Part shown: positions 50,596 through 59,467 of the stretch, one piece after another | Position numbering within the stretch: position 1 is the stretch's first letter | Layout of the letters: every line of letters begins with the position of its first letter | DNA from: Roseburia sp. | GTDB taxonomy: Bacteria; Bacillota; Clostridia; Lachnospirales; Lachnospiraceae | NCBI GenBank assembly: GCA_023664725.1 | Contig: JAMPFA010000001.1 | Coordinates: forward strand, 179,451-243,450 | Length of the DNA stretch: 64,000 bases | Direction: 5' to 3' | The notes under the pieces: model-generated | Databases searched by the model: none | What the model saw: only the letters and a program-made list of their open reading frames with translations | What the model was told of the DNA's origin: nothing | Made by a program: the position numbers and the translations under genes

Positions 50596-51609
50596 ATGAA
50601 ATCAAAAAAATGGCTTTCGTTTTTTGCGGCAGCGACACTTGCAGTTACGTTAGTTACCGGGACAAATATGACGTTAAGCGCTGCAACAGTGACAGACCAA
50701 AGCAGCTCTGAGTCAACAGTTCCAGGCAATTCCGAGGAGGAAGGGGCAGGTAACGCAGAATCAACGGAAACGGATTCACAGGCACCAGAAACAGACAAAG
50801 ACGAAGAATCAGGTTTACCGAAAAGGGGAGAAAGCATTACCCCCACCACCGGTGATAAAAAATCCACCTATAAGGTAACAGTACAGGGGGAAGAAGTTGA
50901 GTACACAGGAACAACCTCCACGAAAGCCTCAATTACGATTCCGGCAACGGTGAAAGATACAAACGGAATTACGTACAAAGTAACTTCTATAAAAACGGGT
51001 GTGTTTAAGGATGATAAAAAAATTACTTCTGTAACCATCGGAAAAAATGTAAAGACCATTGGCGTAAATGCATTTTCAGGCTGTGCAAAGCTGACAAAAG
51101 TTACAATGGGTAAAAATGTAGAGGTCATTAAGGCAAATGCATTTTTGGGATGTACAAAGCTGGAAAGGATTTCAATCGGTACAAATGCAAAAACGATTGG
51201 AGCAAGTGCATTTTCAGGCTGTACCAGGTTGACAAAGGCAACCATCGGAAAAAATGTAGAAACAATTGGAGCCAGTGCATTTTCGGGCTGTACCAGGCTG
51301 ACACAGATTACTATCGGAAAAAATGTAAAAACCATTAAGGCAAATGCATTTTTAGGCTGTACGAAGCTGACACAGGTTACAATTACCAAAAATGTAGAAA
51401 CAATTGGAGCCAGTGCATTCCAGGGATGCAGATCACTCGGCACAGTGAAAATAAATTCCGAGAAATTGAAAAAAGTAAATAAGAATGCATTTAAAGACAC
51501 AAAACCCAACATAGTCATCAAAGTGCCTGCAAAAAAATTTAATGATTACAAGGCGTTGTTTGAAAATGCAGGTCTTAGTAAATATGCCAAATTCCAAAAA
51601 AGAAAGTAA
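50596..51609 (+). CDS. BspA-like secreted leucine-rich-repeat protein
   Basis: 337 residues. Signal peptide (MKSKKWLSFFAAATLAVTLV..., cleaved near ALSA-type LSAA), an acidic Ser/Glu-rich linker (35-85), then about eight 23-residue LRR_5 repeats of the pattern (V/I)TIGKNVKTIGANAFSGCTKL. The last repeats are less regular. Such repeats are typical of surface or secreted adhesion proteins in oral and gut bacteria. No anchoring motif is seen. AGGAGAT lies before the ATG, and a strong terminator follows. Confidence 0.88.
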   Translation: MKSKKWLSFFAAATLAVTLVTGTNMTLSAATVTDQSSSESTVPGNSEEEGAGNAESTETDSQAPETDKDEESGLPKRGESITPTTGDKKSTYKVTVQGEEVEYTGTTSTKASITIPATVKDTNGITYKVTSIKTGVFKDDKKITSVTIGKNVKTIGVNAFSGCAKLTKVTMGKNVEVIKANAFLGCTKLERISIGTNAKTIGASAFSGCTRLTKATIGKNVETIGASAFSGCTRLTQITIGKNVKTIKANAFLGCTKLTQVTITKNVETIGASAFQGCRSLGTVKINSEKLKKVNKNAFKDTKPNIVIKVPAKKFNDYKALFENAGLSKYAKFQKRK

Positions 51610-51620
51610 TAGGCAAATAA

Positions 51621-51666
51621 AAATGACAGGGCTCAGCAAGTAAGCTGTTATGCCCTGTCATTTTTT
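51621..51666 (+). terminator. Terminator of the BspA-like gene
   Basis: AAATGACAGGGC (51621-51632) pairs with GCCCTGTCATTT (51652-51663), followed by a T run. Confidence 0.9.
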
Positions 51667-51779
51667 ATATCAAACGATATGTTAAAAACAGGATAGGTTT
51701 TTACGATGTTATATGCTATACTTGCTTTATCTCTTGACAGGAGAAATATCGAATTGTATTGTACAGATCGGAGAGAGTC

Positions 51780-52442
51780 ATGTATCGGATCGGCGTTATA
51801 TCAGATACCCACGGCCTGCTGCGGGAAGAAGTGAAAAAGGAGTTAAAGAGCTGTGACGCCATCCTCCACGGCGGTGATATCCACAAACCGGAAATCCTTG
51901 AGGAATTAGAAAAAATAGTTCCTGTATATGCGGTGCGGGGGAATGCGGATAAGGAATGGGCCGGGCATATTCCAAAATTTTTAGAGATAGAATTGTACGG
52001 GATTTCTATTTCTATGATACACAACAGAAAAGAACTGCCAGAGGAAGCAGGGCATGCAGATCTGGTTGTCTTTGGTCATTCTCACAAATACACTGACCGG
52101 ATAGAGAAGGGAGTCAGATATCTGAATCCCGGAAGCTGCGGTCCCAGAAGATTTCGGCTGCCTGTGACTATGGCGGTGATAGAGACAGAGGGTGAAGGTA
52201 GTTATGAGGTAAAGCAGATCGATCTTGCTAAGAGTCTGCCGGAAAATCCTGAAATGCCAAAGGAGGAGAAGATCAGCAGAGAGCTGATACTGAAAGTTAT
52301 GAGGGATGTAAGTAAGGGAAAAAATGTCAAGCAGATTGCCAGAGAGAACCATATCAGCGGGGAACTGGCGGAGGCCATTTGCCGGATGTATCTCACCCAC
52401 CCGGGAATCGACGTGGACGGAATTTTGGACAGGATCACCTAG
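51780..52442 (+). CDS. YfcE-type metallophosphoesterase with an extra C-terminal domain
   Basis: 220 residues from ATG 51780 (GGAGAG upstream). Metal-binding motifs: GVISDTHG, ILHGGDIH, VRGNAD, MIHNR and VFGHSH, as in YfcE/MJ0936 phosphodiesterases. The last 60 residues (SRELILKVMRDVSKGKNVKQ then IARENHISGELAEAICRMYL) form an HTH-like addition not found in E. coli YfcE. The substrate is not known. Confidence 0.86.
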   Translation: MYRIGVISDTHGLLREEVKKELKSCDAILHGGDIHKPEILEELEKIVPVYAVRGNADKEWAGHIPKFLEIELYGISISMIHNRKELPEEAGHADLVVFGHSHKYTDRIEKGVRYLNPGSCGPRRFRLPVTMAVIETEGEGSYEVKQIDLAKSLPENPEMPKEEKISRELILKVMRDVSKGKNVKQIARENHISGELAEAICRMYLTHPGIDVDGILDRIT

Positions 52443-52467
52443 TACAACTTAATTTTCGTTGTACTAG
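52439..52467 (+). repeat. Inverted repeat between the phosphodiesterase and smsC
   Basis: CTAGTACAA (52439-52447) and TTGTACTAG (52459-52467) pair perfectly. No T run follows, and it lies 10 bases before the -35 of the next promoter, so an operator is as likely as a terminator. Confidence 0.6.
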
Positions 52468-52476
52468 AGAAATTAG

Positions 52477-52505
52477 TTGCCGTTTTTTATCCCAGGTAGT
52501 ATAAT
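52477..52505 (+). promoter_or_regulatory. Promoter of the smsC-smsB operon
   Basis: TTGCCG (52477-52482), 17 bases, TATAAT (52500-52505), 34 bases before the start of smsC. Confidence 0.7.
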
Positions 52506-52539
52506 AAAAAAGTGACTTTAGAAAAAACAGGAGGCTGCA

Positions 52540-53262
52540 ATGTTAGAATTACGGAATATATCCTATGAGGTGGACGACGGAGAACACCGGGAGATATTAA
52601 AAAATATAAATTTGAAATTCGAAGATCATTTTGTTGCCATCACAGGGCCAAATGGTGGGGGGAAATCTACCCTTGCCAAGATTATTGCAGGGATCATCAC
52701 TCCCGCTTCGGGGCAGATTATTTTAGACGGAGTTGACATTACGGGAATGAACATCACAGAGCGGGCAAAAGCCGGCATCAGTTATGCATTTCAGCAGCCG
52801 GTGCACTTTAAAGGGCTTACGGTAAAGGATCTGATCACCCTGGCGGCAGGCCGCACCATGAAGATATCGGAAGTCTGTGACATCTTATCCGAGGTGGGAC
52901 TCTGCGCAAGGGAATATATTGACAGGGAGATCAACAACAGTCTTTCCGGCGGGGAACTAAAGAGGATAGAGATTGCCATGGTGACAGCCAGGGGGACAAA
53001 GCTTTCCATTTTTGACGAGCCGGAGGCCGGCATCGATCTGTGGAGCTTTAACAGCCTGATCCATGTGTTTGAGCGGATGCACCAGGAGATAAACGGCATG
53101 ATACTGATCATCTCCCACCAGGAGAGGATTTTAAATGTGGCGGACAAGATCGTGTTAGTCAATGATGGGGAAGTGTCCGCAGTGGGAACAAAAGAAGAAG
53201 TCCTCCCCATGTTGTTAAATGCAGAGGGAAGCTGCCAGACATTGATCGAGAAGGTGAAGTAG
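52540..53262 (+). CDS. smsC: SufC-like ATPase of a minimal SUF (SMS) iron-sulfur assembly system
   Basis: 240 residues. Walker A GPNGGGKST, Q-loop FQQPVHF, signature NNSLSGGELKRIEIAM, Walker B LSIFDEPEAGIDLW and switch IISHQERIL are as in SufC. It is followed after 16 bases by a short SufB-like gene and no sufD, sufS or sufU. A two-gene SufCB pair is the minimal ancestral system described for archaea and Clostridia. It powers assembly of iron-sulfur clusters. Confidence 0.9.
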   Translation: MLELRNISYEVDDGEHREILKNINLKFEDHFVAITGPNGGGKSTLAKIIAGIITPASGQIILDGVDITGMNITERAKAGISYAFQQPVHFKGLTVKDLITLAAGRTMKISEVCDILSEVGLCAREYIDREINNSLSGGELKRIEIAMVTARGTKLSIFDEPEAGIDLWSFNSLIHVFERMHQEINGMILIISHQERILNVADKIVLVNDGEVSAVGTKEEVLPMLLNAEGSCQTLIEKVK

Positions 53263-53278
53263 AGGAGGGGTCGAAGTC

Positions 53279-54196
53279 ATGGACAAAATAGAAAAGAATC
53301 TTTTAGAGCAGGTGGCAGGCCTTCATGAGGTGCCTGCAGGTGCGTACAACATCCGATCCAACGGACAGATGGCAGGGAGAAACAGTACCGCAAATATTGA
53401 GATTGTCACAAAAGAGGACAAACAGGGCATTGACATTGTGATAAAGCCGGGAACAAAAAATGAGAGCGTGCACATTCCGGTTATTTTAAGCGAAAGCGGA
53501 TACCAGGAGATGGTGTACAATGATTTCTATATTGGTGAGGACTGTGACGTTACCATTATTGCCGGCTGCGGCATCCACAACTGTGGGGTGGACACGTCAA
53601 AACATGACGGAATACACACTTTCTATGTGAAAAAGAATGCGAAAGTCCGCTATGTGGAAAAACATTACGGCGAGGGGGACGGCAACGGGGAAAATGTCAT
53701 GAACCCCACAACAGTAGTGCATTTGGACGAGAACGCATATTTGGAGATGGAGACAACCCAGATCAAGGGCATCGATTCCACAAACCGCATTACAAGGGGA
53801 ACCTTAAAAGAAGGGGCAAAGCTGGAGGTAAAAGAAAAAATTATGACCCACGGCAGGCAGTATGCCAGGACAGAGTTTGAGGTGGACTTAAACGGGGAGA
53901 ACTGCAGCGCAAATGTGATTTCCCGCTCCGTGGCAAGGGATTCGTCCAAGCAGGAGTTCTTTTCCAGGATAAACGGCAATGCAGCCTGCGCCGGCCACAG
54001 CGAGTGTGACGCCATTATCATGGATGAGTCCTGTGTCACCGCCAGTCCCCAGCTTACGGCAAACCATGTGGATGCCAGCCTGATCCACGAGGCGGCTATC
54101 GGCAAAATCGCAGGGGAGCAGTTGATCAAGTTGATGACCTTAGGGCTTACTGAGGCGGAGGCAGAGCAGCAGATTATCAGTGGATTTTTAAAATAA
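53279..54196 (+). CDS. smsB: Short SufB-like scaffold of the minimal SUF system
   Basis: 305 residues, far shorter than the 470 of SufB. The right-handed beta-helix (IVTKEDKQGIDIVIKPGTKN, then EDCDVTIIAGCGIHNCGVDT) and the C-terminal helical part (DASLIHEAAIGKIAGEQLIK) with the conserved Glu/His are kept. The Cys in AACAGHSECDAIIMDE and others are candidate cluster ligands. It forms the scaffold with SmsC. GAGGAGGGG lies before the ATG. Confidence 0.9.
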   Translation: MDKIEKNLLEQVAGLHEVPAGAYNIRSNGQMAGRNSTANIEIVTKEDKQGIDIVIKPGTKNESVHIPVILSESGYQEMVYNDFYIGEDCDVTIIAGCGIHNCGVDTSKHDGIHTFYVKKNAKVRYVEKHYGEGDGNGENVMNPTTVVHLDENAYLEMETTQIKGIDSTNRITRGTLKEGAKLEVKEKIMTHGRQYARTEFEVDLNGENCSANVISRSVARDSSKQEFFSRINGNAACAGHSECDAIIMDESCVTASPQLTANHVDASLIHEAAIGKIAGEQLIKLMTLGLTEAEAEQQIISGFLK

Positions 54197-54199
54197 AAA

Positions 54200-54234
54200 A
54201 ATGAGAAACACAATTCTGTGTTTCTCATTCTTTT
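54200..54234. terminator. Bidirectional terminator between smsB and the zinc-ribbon gene
   Basis: AATGAGAAACACA (54200-54212) pairs with TGTGTTTCTCATT (54217-54229); T-rich on the plus strand and A-rich before, so it works for both converging genes. Confidence 0.88.
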
Positions 54235-54649
54235 ATGCTTTTTTCTTGTCTCGTGTGTGGAACTTTTCGTCTTTGTCCTTTAAGGCGTAGGTGGTCGCTC
54301 CGGACATATTGGCTTTCCGCTGGCAGGCAGAACACAGGGAGCCAAAACGGATAGGCGCACCGCATTTGGTACAGTGGATGTTTTCCAGCTTGGGTTTCTG
54401 TAGTTCCTTGTACTCGATTCGGCCCTCACGAATCCAGCCTTTTACCTTGCTGAGGGGAATGTGAAATTCTTCTGCCACCATAAATTCCGTTACATCGTTG
54501 GTGCGAATATACTCTTTTACCTTGGAGAACAGAATACGGTCTTTGCAGCGGGGGCATATGGTATCCTGGTAATCCTTTGGAAGGGAGCGGTGGCATTCGC
54601 TGCACTCATTAAAATTGTCAAATAGATGATGTCTCAAAGAAGCGGGCAT
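54233..54649 (-). CDS. Zinc-ribbon/HTH protein resembling YvyF flagellar-operon proteins
   Basis: 138 residues from ATG 54649 (MPASLRHHLFDNFNECSECH; AAGGAGG upstream). Two zinc knuckles: CSECH...CPRC near the start and CTKCG...CSAC near residue 100-120. Between them is a short winged or helical region with FMVAEEFHIPLSKVKGWIRE then GRIEYKELQKP. This order matches the YvyF (TIGR03826) type. The C-terminus is basic and charged. No flagellar genes are nearby, so the cellular role is open. Confidence 0.65.
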   Translation of the reverse strand: MPASLRHHLFDNFNECSECHRSLPKDYQDTICPRCKDRILFSKVKEYIRTNDVTEFMVAEEFHIPLSKVKGWIREGRIEYKELQKPKLENIHCTKCGAPIRFGSLCSACQRKANMSGATTYALKDKDEKFHTRDKKKA

Positions 54650-54793
54650 TTCAATAAGCCTCCTTTTAAAATAGTATTTGCGGCTGTAGGAAGGAACTGC
54701 CCAAAAATAACCCTTTTTTTGAACAGTTCCCAAGTCACGGAAATTTATCTTTAAATAACAGTATACCACAAGTTGAAGAGAAAGGGAATAATT

Positions 54794-55957
54794 ATGAAAT
54801 TTTTTCATATATCAGATCTGCATATTGGAAAACAGCTCCATCACTACAGCCTGAGAGGGGATCAAAAGGATATACTGGAAAAAATAGTGGAAGCGGCCAA
54901 GCGGGAGAAACCGGATGCACTGCTTCTTGCGGGGGATATCTATGACTCCAGCGTGCCTTCCGCAGAGGCGGTGGAACTGTTTGATTTTTTTCTCACCAGA
55001 TTTTCTGATGCATTGCCAAAAACTTCTGTCCTGGTTATTGCCGGAAACCATGACAGCGGGAAAAGACTTTCTTTTGCCAGCGAAATTCTGAAAAAGCACA
55101 GGATTTATGTGGCGGGGCTTCCGCCTGTGGAGGATGGAGAATTTATCCGAAAAGTAGTGTTGGAAGACAGATGGGGAAGGGTAAATTTTTATCTTTTGCC
55201 CTTTACAAAACCGTCCCATCTGCGGAAGTTCAGGGAGGAGCCTTTCTCTTCCTACCAGGAGGGGATAGAATTTCTGTTGGGGAGGGAGCAGATAGACAGG
55301 GATGAGCGGAACGTGATTCTCTCCCATCAGTTTTATACCGCCTCCGGGAAAAAGCCGATACAGAGCGACTCTGAAGTGGTTACTGTGGGAGGGATCGACC
55401 AGGTGGATGTCTCAGTGCTAAAAGATTTTGATTATGCAGCCTTAGGGCATATCCACAAACCTCAGAATATGGGAAAAACGATCCGTTACTGCGGCACACC
55501 TCTCGCCTATTCTGTCAGCGAGGCGGACCAGGAAAAGAGCATTACAGCGGTGACGTTGGAAGAAAAGGGAAAAGAGCCCAGGATTTGTGAAATTCCTCTG
55601 AAGCCTTTGCACAGGGTAAGAAAATTTAAGGGAAGGTTACAGGAGATCCTTGAGATGGATGAGGGAAGTGCCAGAGAGGATTATGTGAGCATCACGCTGA
55701 CAGACGACATAGAGGCCTATGAGCCTATGGAGCAGCTAAAAGAGCTGTATCACAGGATTTTAGAGCTTTCAGTGGACAATAAACGCACAAGAACAGTGAT
55801 GGATTTTTCCATGGAGGATGTAGAGGAAATGCAGCCTCTGACTGCGTTTGTCCAGTTTTTTCAGGAGATGAATGGAAGAGAGATGTCAGAGGATGAGAGG
55901 AATCTGGCGGAGAAGATTATCGTGAGGTGTACAGTGGAAAAGGGGGAGGGAGCGTAA
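54794..55957 (+). CDS. sbcD: Exonuclease SbcCD subunit D
   Basis: 387 residues from ATG 54794 (MKFFHISDLHIGKQLHHYSL; AAAGGGA upstream). Mre11-type phosphoesterase motifs: DLHIG, GDIYD, GNHD, LSHQFYT and GHIHKPQ. The C-terminal part binds SbcC. It cuts hairpin and end structures in DNA with SbcC. The stop codon is immediately followed by the GTG start of sbcC. Confidence 0.94.
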   Translation: MKFFHISDLHIGKQLHHYSLRGDQKDILEKIVEAAKREKPDALLLAGDIYDSSVPSAEAVELFDFFLTRFSDALPKTSVLVIAGNHDSGKRLSFASEILKKHRIYVAGLPPVEDGEFIRKVVLEDRWGRVNFYLLPFTKPSHLRKFREEPFSSYQEGIEFLLGREQIDRDERNVILSHQFYTASGKKPIQSDSEVVTVGGIDQVDVSVLKDFDYAALGHIHKPQNMGKTIRYCGTPLAYSVSEADQEKSITAVTLEEKGKEPRICEIPLKPLHRVRKFKGRLQEILEMDEGSAREDYVSITLTDDIEAYEPMEQLKELYHRILELSVDNKRTRTVMDFSMEDVEEMQPLTAFVQFFQEMNGREMSEDERNLAEKIIVRCTVEKGEGA

Positions 55958-58663
55958 GTGAAGCCAATATGTCTTGAAATGTCTGCTTTCGGTTCTTACG
56001 GGGGAGTGGAGAAAGTTGATTTTTCCGAAAAACAGGAGGGGTTGTTTCTGATCACTGGAGATACGGGGGCAGGGAAAACCACCGTTTTTGACGCCATGAT
56101 GTATGCGCTCTACGGCAAGACCAGCGGGGGGGCCAGAGACGGTAGTATGATGCGAAGCCATTATGCGGGAAGAGATGTGAAAACCTATGTAATTTTTAAA
56201 TTTTCTTTTCAGGGAAGGGAGTATCAGATTACCAGAAACCCGGAATACCAGATAGAAAAAATCTTGAAAAACGGGAAAGTAAAGCAGCAGAAGGTGGCAC
56301 AGGGACTGGAGCTTTTACTCCCGGAGGGAGTTGTTTTTTCGGGAAAAAAGTCGGAGGTGGAGGAGCGCATACAGGAAATTGTGGGGTTGACGCCGGAGCA
56401 GTTTACCCAGATGGCAATGATTGCCCAGGGGGATTTCCTGAAACTGATCTATGCAAAAACAGATGAACGGAAAAAGATTTTCAGCCATCTCTTTGGAACG
56501 GGAATCTATTCTGACATAGCAGAGGCATTGAAGCGCTATGCCGCAGAGCTGGAGGATAAGATAAGGTCGAAAAACCAGGCTGTGGAGCAGGAGTATGCCA
56601 GGAAAGTTCTTCCCATGGGATTTGAAGATGATGAAAGAGATATGGAAGAGGGACATGCAGGAAAGCTTTTGATATTAGATGGGTATATTGCTTTTGGCAG
56701 AGAACGGGAGAGGGAAGTTGGGAAAACCCTTGCGGAGTGCAAAAATGCCCGTCAGAAGCTTTTGGAACAGATCACCAGGGCTCAGGCGGCAGAGAAGCTG
56801 TTTCATGCATACGAGAAAGCCCTGAAACAACAGCAAAGCCTGGAAGACCGTCGGGAAGAGATTCTGGCAACAGAGAGACGGATCAGGCGGGGGGAGGCGG
56901 CAGAAAAAGTTTGGCAGGAAGAACAGAAGGTGACGGATGAAAAAAAGAATTTAGAGGAAAACTTAAAGCGGAAGCAGGAGTTAAAGGATAAGGAGAAGAT
57001 ATTGCGGAAATCTCTGGAGGTGTCGGAGCTTGCGGAGATCTGGATAGAAAACAGGAGGAAAAATTTCCTTCTGGAGCTTTTGTCAGAAGATCTGGCGTTG
57101 TGTCTTAGGCAGAGGGAGAAGACAGAAAAGAAAAAAGAAATCTGGCAGAAACTGGTGGAGGAGAGCCTTGCAAAAAGGAATGTTTATGAGGAGAAATATG
57201 CTGTATTCCTGCGGGAGCAGGCGGGGATTTTGGCAAAGGACCTGACAGAGGGAGAACCCTGCCCTGTGTGCGGTTCTAAGGAACATCCCTGTAAAGCCAG
57301 GTTATCCAATGAGGCGGTGAGCCAGCTGGAGGTGGAAGAGGCCAGGAAAGCCAGAGATCTGGCGGAGACGAAAAGAGAGCAGGCACAGCAGAAGTACCGT
57401 TTGGAGGAGCAGAATTTACAGCAGATGTGGCAGCAGCTGGCTGACCAGGGGAAAAAACTGCTTGGGGGGGAGCTTTCGGCGGAGGAATTGCAGGATAATA
57501 TTCCGGAAGAACAGGCGTCTTTAAGAAAGCAGGCAGAAGGATATGAGGCGAGGCTTTTGGAAAGTGAATACTGGAAGGAATTTCTCGATCAGATCAAAGA
57601 CTGCACAAAAACTGACAGGCAGAAGGGGATGTCTTTCTTTGAAAAAATGAGGGAAGAAGCCCAGGGGTATATCCGACAGATGGCTGAGGAAAAGAGCAGG
57701 AATGCCGGAAATCTGGAGGCAGTGGAAAAGGAAGAGAAAAAGCTTCTGGATGGGATAAAAAAACAGGAAGCCCTGTTTTTGCAGACACGAAAAAGGTCAG
57801 GATTTGAGGATGAGATTTCCTATCGTCAGGCAATTTCCACGGAGAAGGAGAGAGAGAAGTGGAAGGGTGAGATTCTTTCTTATCGGAAAGAGATGGATGA
57901 AAAGGAAGGGGAAATCCGGGGACTGAAATCTCAGCTGAAAGGAAAGAAGCAGGAGGACACAGAAAAACTGGAAATCCGGGAAAAAGAGCTGAAACAGCAG
58001 ATAAAAGAGCTGGAAAATCAGAAGATGGATTGTTATGCCGCCAACGAAACCAACCGGAAGGTGCGCCAGAATTTGATTTCTTTTGAAAATGAAAGTAAGA
58101 TGCTAAGGGAAGAGGCTGCTGTGGCAGGAAGCCTTGCCCGCACTGCCGGAGGAAGGCTCAGTCAATCAGCGAAAATGGATTTGGAGACTTACGTTCAGAG
58201 AAGATATTTTAAACAGATTATTGCCCAGGCTAATAAGCGGTTTATCCCCATGACGGGAAAGCAGTTTATGCTTCGGATAAAGGAAGAGCCGGTGGGAAAG
58301 GGAAAAAATGAAGGGCTGGATCTGATGGTCTATGCCATTGCCACAGGCACCTTGCGGGATATCCGTACGCTGTCCGGAGGGGAATCTTTCCTGGCGGCAT
58401 TGTCTATGGCTCTTGGGCTGTCGGATATTGTGATGAAGCAAAGCGGTGGGATACGTCTGGATATGATGTTTATCGATGAGGGGTTTGGTTCCCTGGATGA
58501 GGAATCCAGAAAAAAAGCCATTGAGGTTTTACAGGAATTGTCGGTAGGGCATCGCCTGATCGGTATCATATCCCATGTGACAGAGTTAAAAGAACAGTTA
58601 GATCATAAATTATGTGTTACCAGAAATGAGAAAGGGAGCAGCGTATGTTGGGAGATTTCATAA
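55958..58663 (+). CDS. sbcC: Exonuclease SbcCD subunit C, GTG start
   Basis: 901 residues from GTG 55958 (KPICLEMSAFGSYGGVEKVD), directly after the sbcD stop; GGGAGGGAG upstream. Walker A GDTGAGKTT, a long coiled coil with the zinc hook CPVC (Cys435, Cys438), signature TLSGGESFLAALSMALGLSD and Walker B MMFIDEGFGSLDEESRKKAI. It is Rad50-like and holds DNA ends while SbcD cuts. It overlaps murI by 19 bases. Confidence 0.95.
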   Translation: MKPICLEMSAFGSYGGVEKVDFSEKQEGLFLITGDTGAGKTTVFDAMMYALYGKTSGGARDGSMMRSHYAGRDVKTYVIFKFSFQGREYQITRNPEYQIEKILKNGKVKQQKVAQGLELLLPEGVVFSGKKSEVEERIQEIVGLTPEQFTQMAMIAQGDFLKLIYAKTDERKKIFSHLFGTGIYSDIAEALKRYAAELEDKIRSKNQAVEQEYARKVLPMGFEDDERDMEEGHAGKLLILDGYIAFGREREREVGKTLAECKNARQKLLEQITRAQAAEKLFHAYEKALKQQQSLEDRREEILATERRIRRGEAAEKVWQEEQKVTDEKKNLEENLKRKQELKDKEKILRKSLEVSELAEIWIENRRKNFLLELLSEDLALCLRQREKTEKKKEIWQKLVEESLAKRNVYEEKYAVFLREQAGILAKDLTEGEPCPVCGSKEHPCKARLSNEAVSQLEVEEARKARDLAETKREQAQQKYRLEEQNLQQMWQQLADQGKKLLGGELSAEELQDNIPEEQASLRKQAEGYEARLLESEYWKEFLDQIKDCTKTDRQKGMSFFEKMREEAQGYIRQMAEEKSRNAGNLEAVEKEEKKLLDGIKKQEALFLQTRKRSGFEDEISYRQAISTEKEREKWKGEILSYRKEMDEKEGEIRGLKSQLKGKKQEDTEKLEIREKELKQQIKELENQKMDCYAANETNRKVRQNLISFENESKMLREEAAVAGSLARTAGGRLSQSAKMDLETYVQRRYFKQIIAQANKRFIPMTGKQFMLRIKEEPVGKGKNEGLDLMVYAIATGTLRDIRTLSGGESFLAALSMALGLSDIVMKQSGGIRLDMMFIDEGFGSLDEESRKKAIEVLQELSVGHRLIGIISHVTELKEQLDHKLCVTRNEKGSSVCWEIS

Positions 58664-59442
58664 AGCGCACAGGAAAAGCACCGATCGCAGTGTTTGACTC
58701 GGGAGTGGGAGGGATCAGTGTCTTAAGGGAACTGATCCACATTATGCCACAGGAAAACTTTTATTATTATGGGGATTCTGCCAATGCCCCTTATGGCACA
58801 AAGGATTTGGAGGAGGTGCGGAAACTCACCATAGATCATGTGGATCGTTTTATCGCAGAGGGGGCAAAGGCGGTGGTGGTGGCCTGCAATACGGCTACCA
58901 GTGCGGCTGTACGGATTTTGCGCCAGAAATATGAAGATGTCCCGATTATAGGGATTGAGCCTGCCTTAAAACCGGCGGTTTTGTCAAGGGAGAATCCCAA
59001 CGTGGTGGTAATGGCAACCCCCATGACCATACGGGAAGAAAAATTTCACAACCTGATGGACCGCTACACCCATATGGCACATATTATCCCTCTGCCCTGT
59101 CCGGGGCTGATGGAATATATTGAGCATGGTGATATCCAGAGTACAGATCTGGAAGCTTTTCTGGAAAAGTTATTTGATCCTTTTGATAAACAAAAGCTGG
59201 ATGCAGTTGTGCTTGGCTGTACCCATTATCCCTTTGTGAGCAGAGAGCTGAAAAAAGTCCTGGGGGAGGACGTGGCTTTGTTTGATGGAGGGGAAGGTGT
59301 GGCAAGGGAGACAAAACGCCGGCTAAAGGTAAAAAAACTTTTAAGCCAGGATGAAAATCCGGGGAAGGTCCTTTTGGCCAACAGTGAGAATACACAGGAG
59401 AAAATCAGTCTCTGCGAAAAACTTTTAGGATTGCCCAGATAA
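58645..59442 (+). CDS. murI: Glutamate racemase
   Basis: 265 residues. The two catalytic cysteines are in VVACNTATSAA (about residue 78) and VLGCTHYPFV (about 190). The N-terminal PIAVFDSGVGGISVLRELI and YYGDSANAPYG are also conserved. It makes D-glutamate for peptidoglycan. It begins inside the end of sbcC, so translation is coupled. Confidence 0.95.
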   Translation: MLGDFIKRTGKAPIAVFDSGVGGISVLRELIHIMPQENFYYYGDSANAPYGTKDLEEVRKLTIDHVDRFIAEGAKAVVVACNTATSAAVRILRQKYEDVPIIGIEPALKPAVLSRENPNVVVMATPMTIREEKFHNLMDRYTHMAHIIPLPCPGLMEYIEHGDIQSTDLEAFLEKLFDPFDKQKLDAVVLGCTHYPFVSRELKKVLGEDVALFDGGEGVARETKRRLKVKKLLSQDENPGKVLLANSENTQEKISLCEKLLGLPR

Positions 59443-59467
59443 GGCATGTGTAGAAAGGGAGGATGGC

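Noticed and set aside
51010..51450. Regular 69-base repeats that look like an array
   Set aside because: They are the coding repeats of a BspA-like leucine-rich protein with steady frame and no spacers, so not a CRISPR array.
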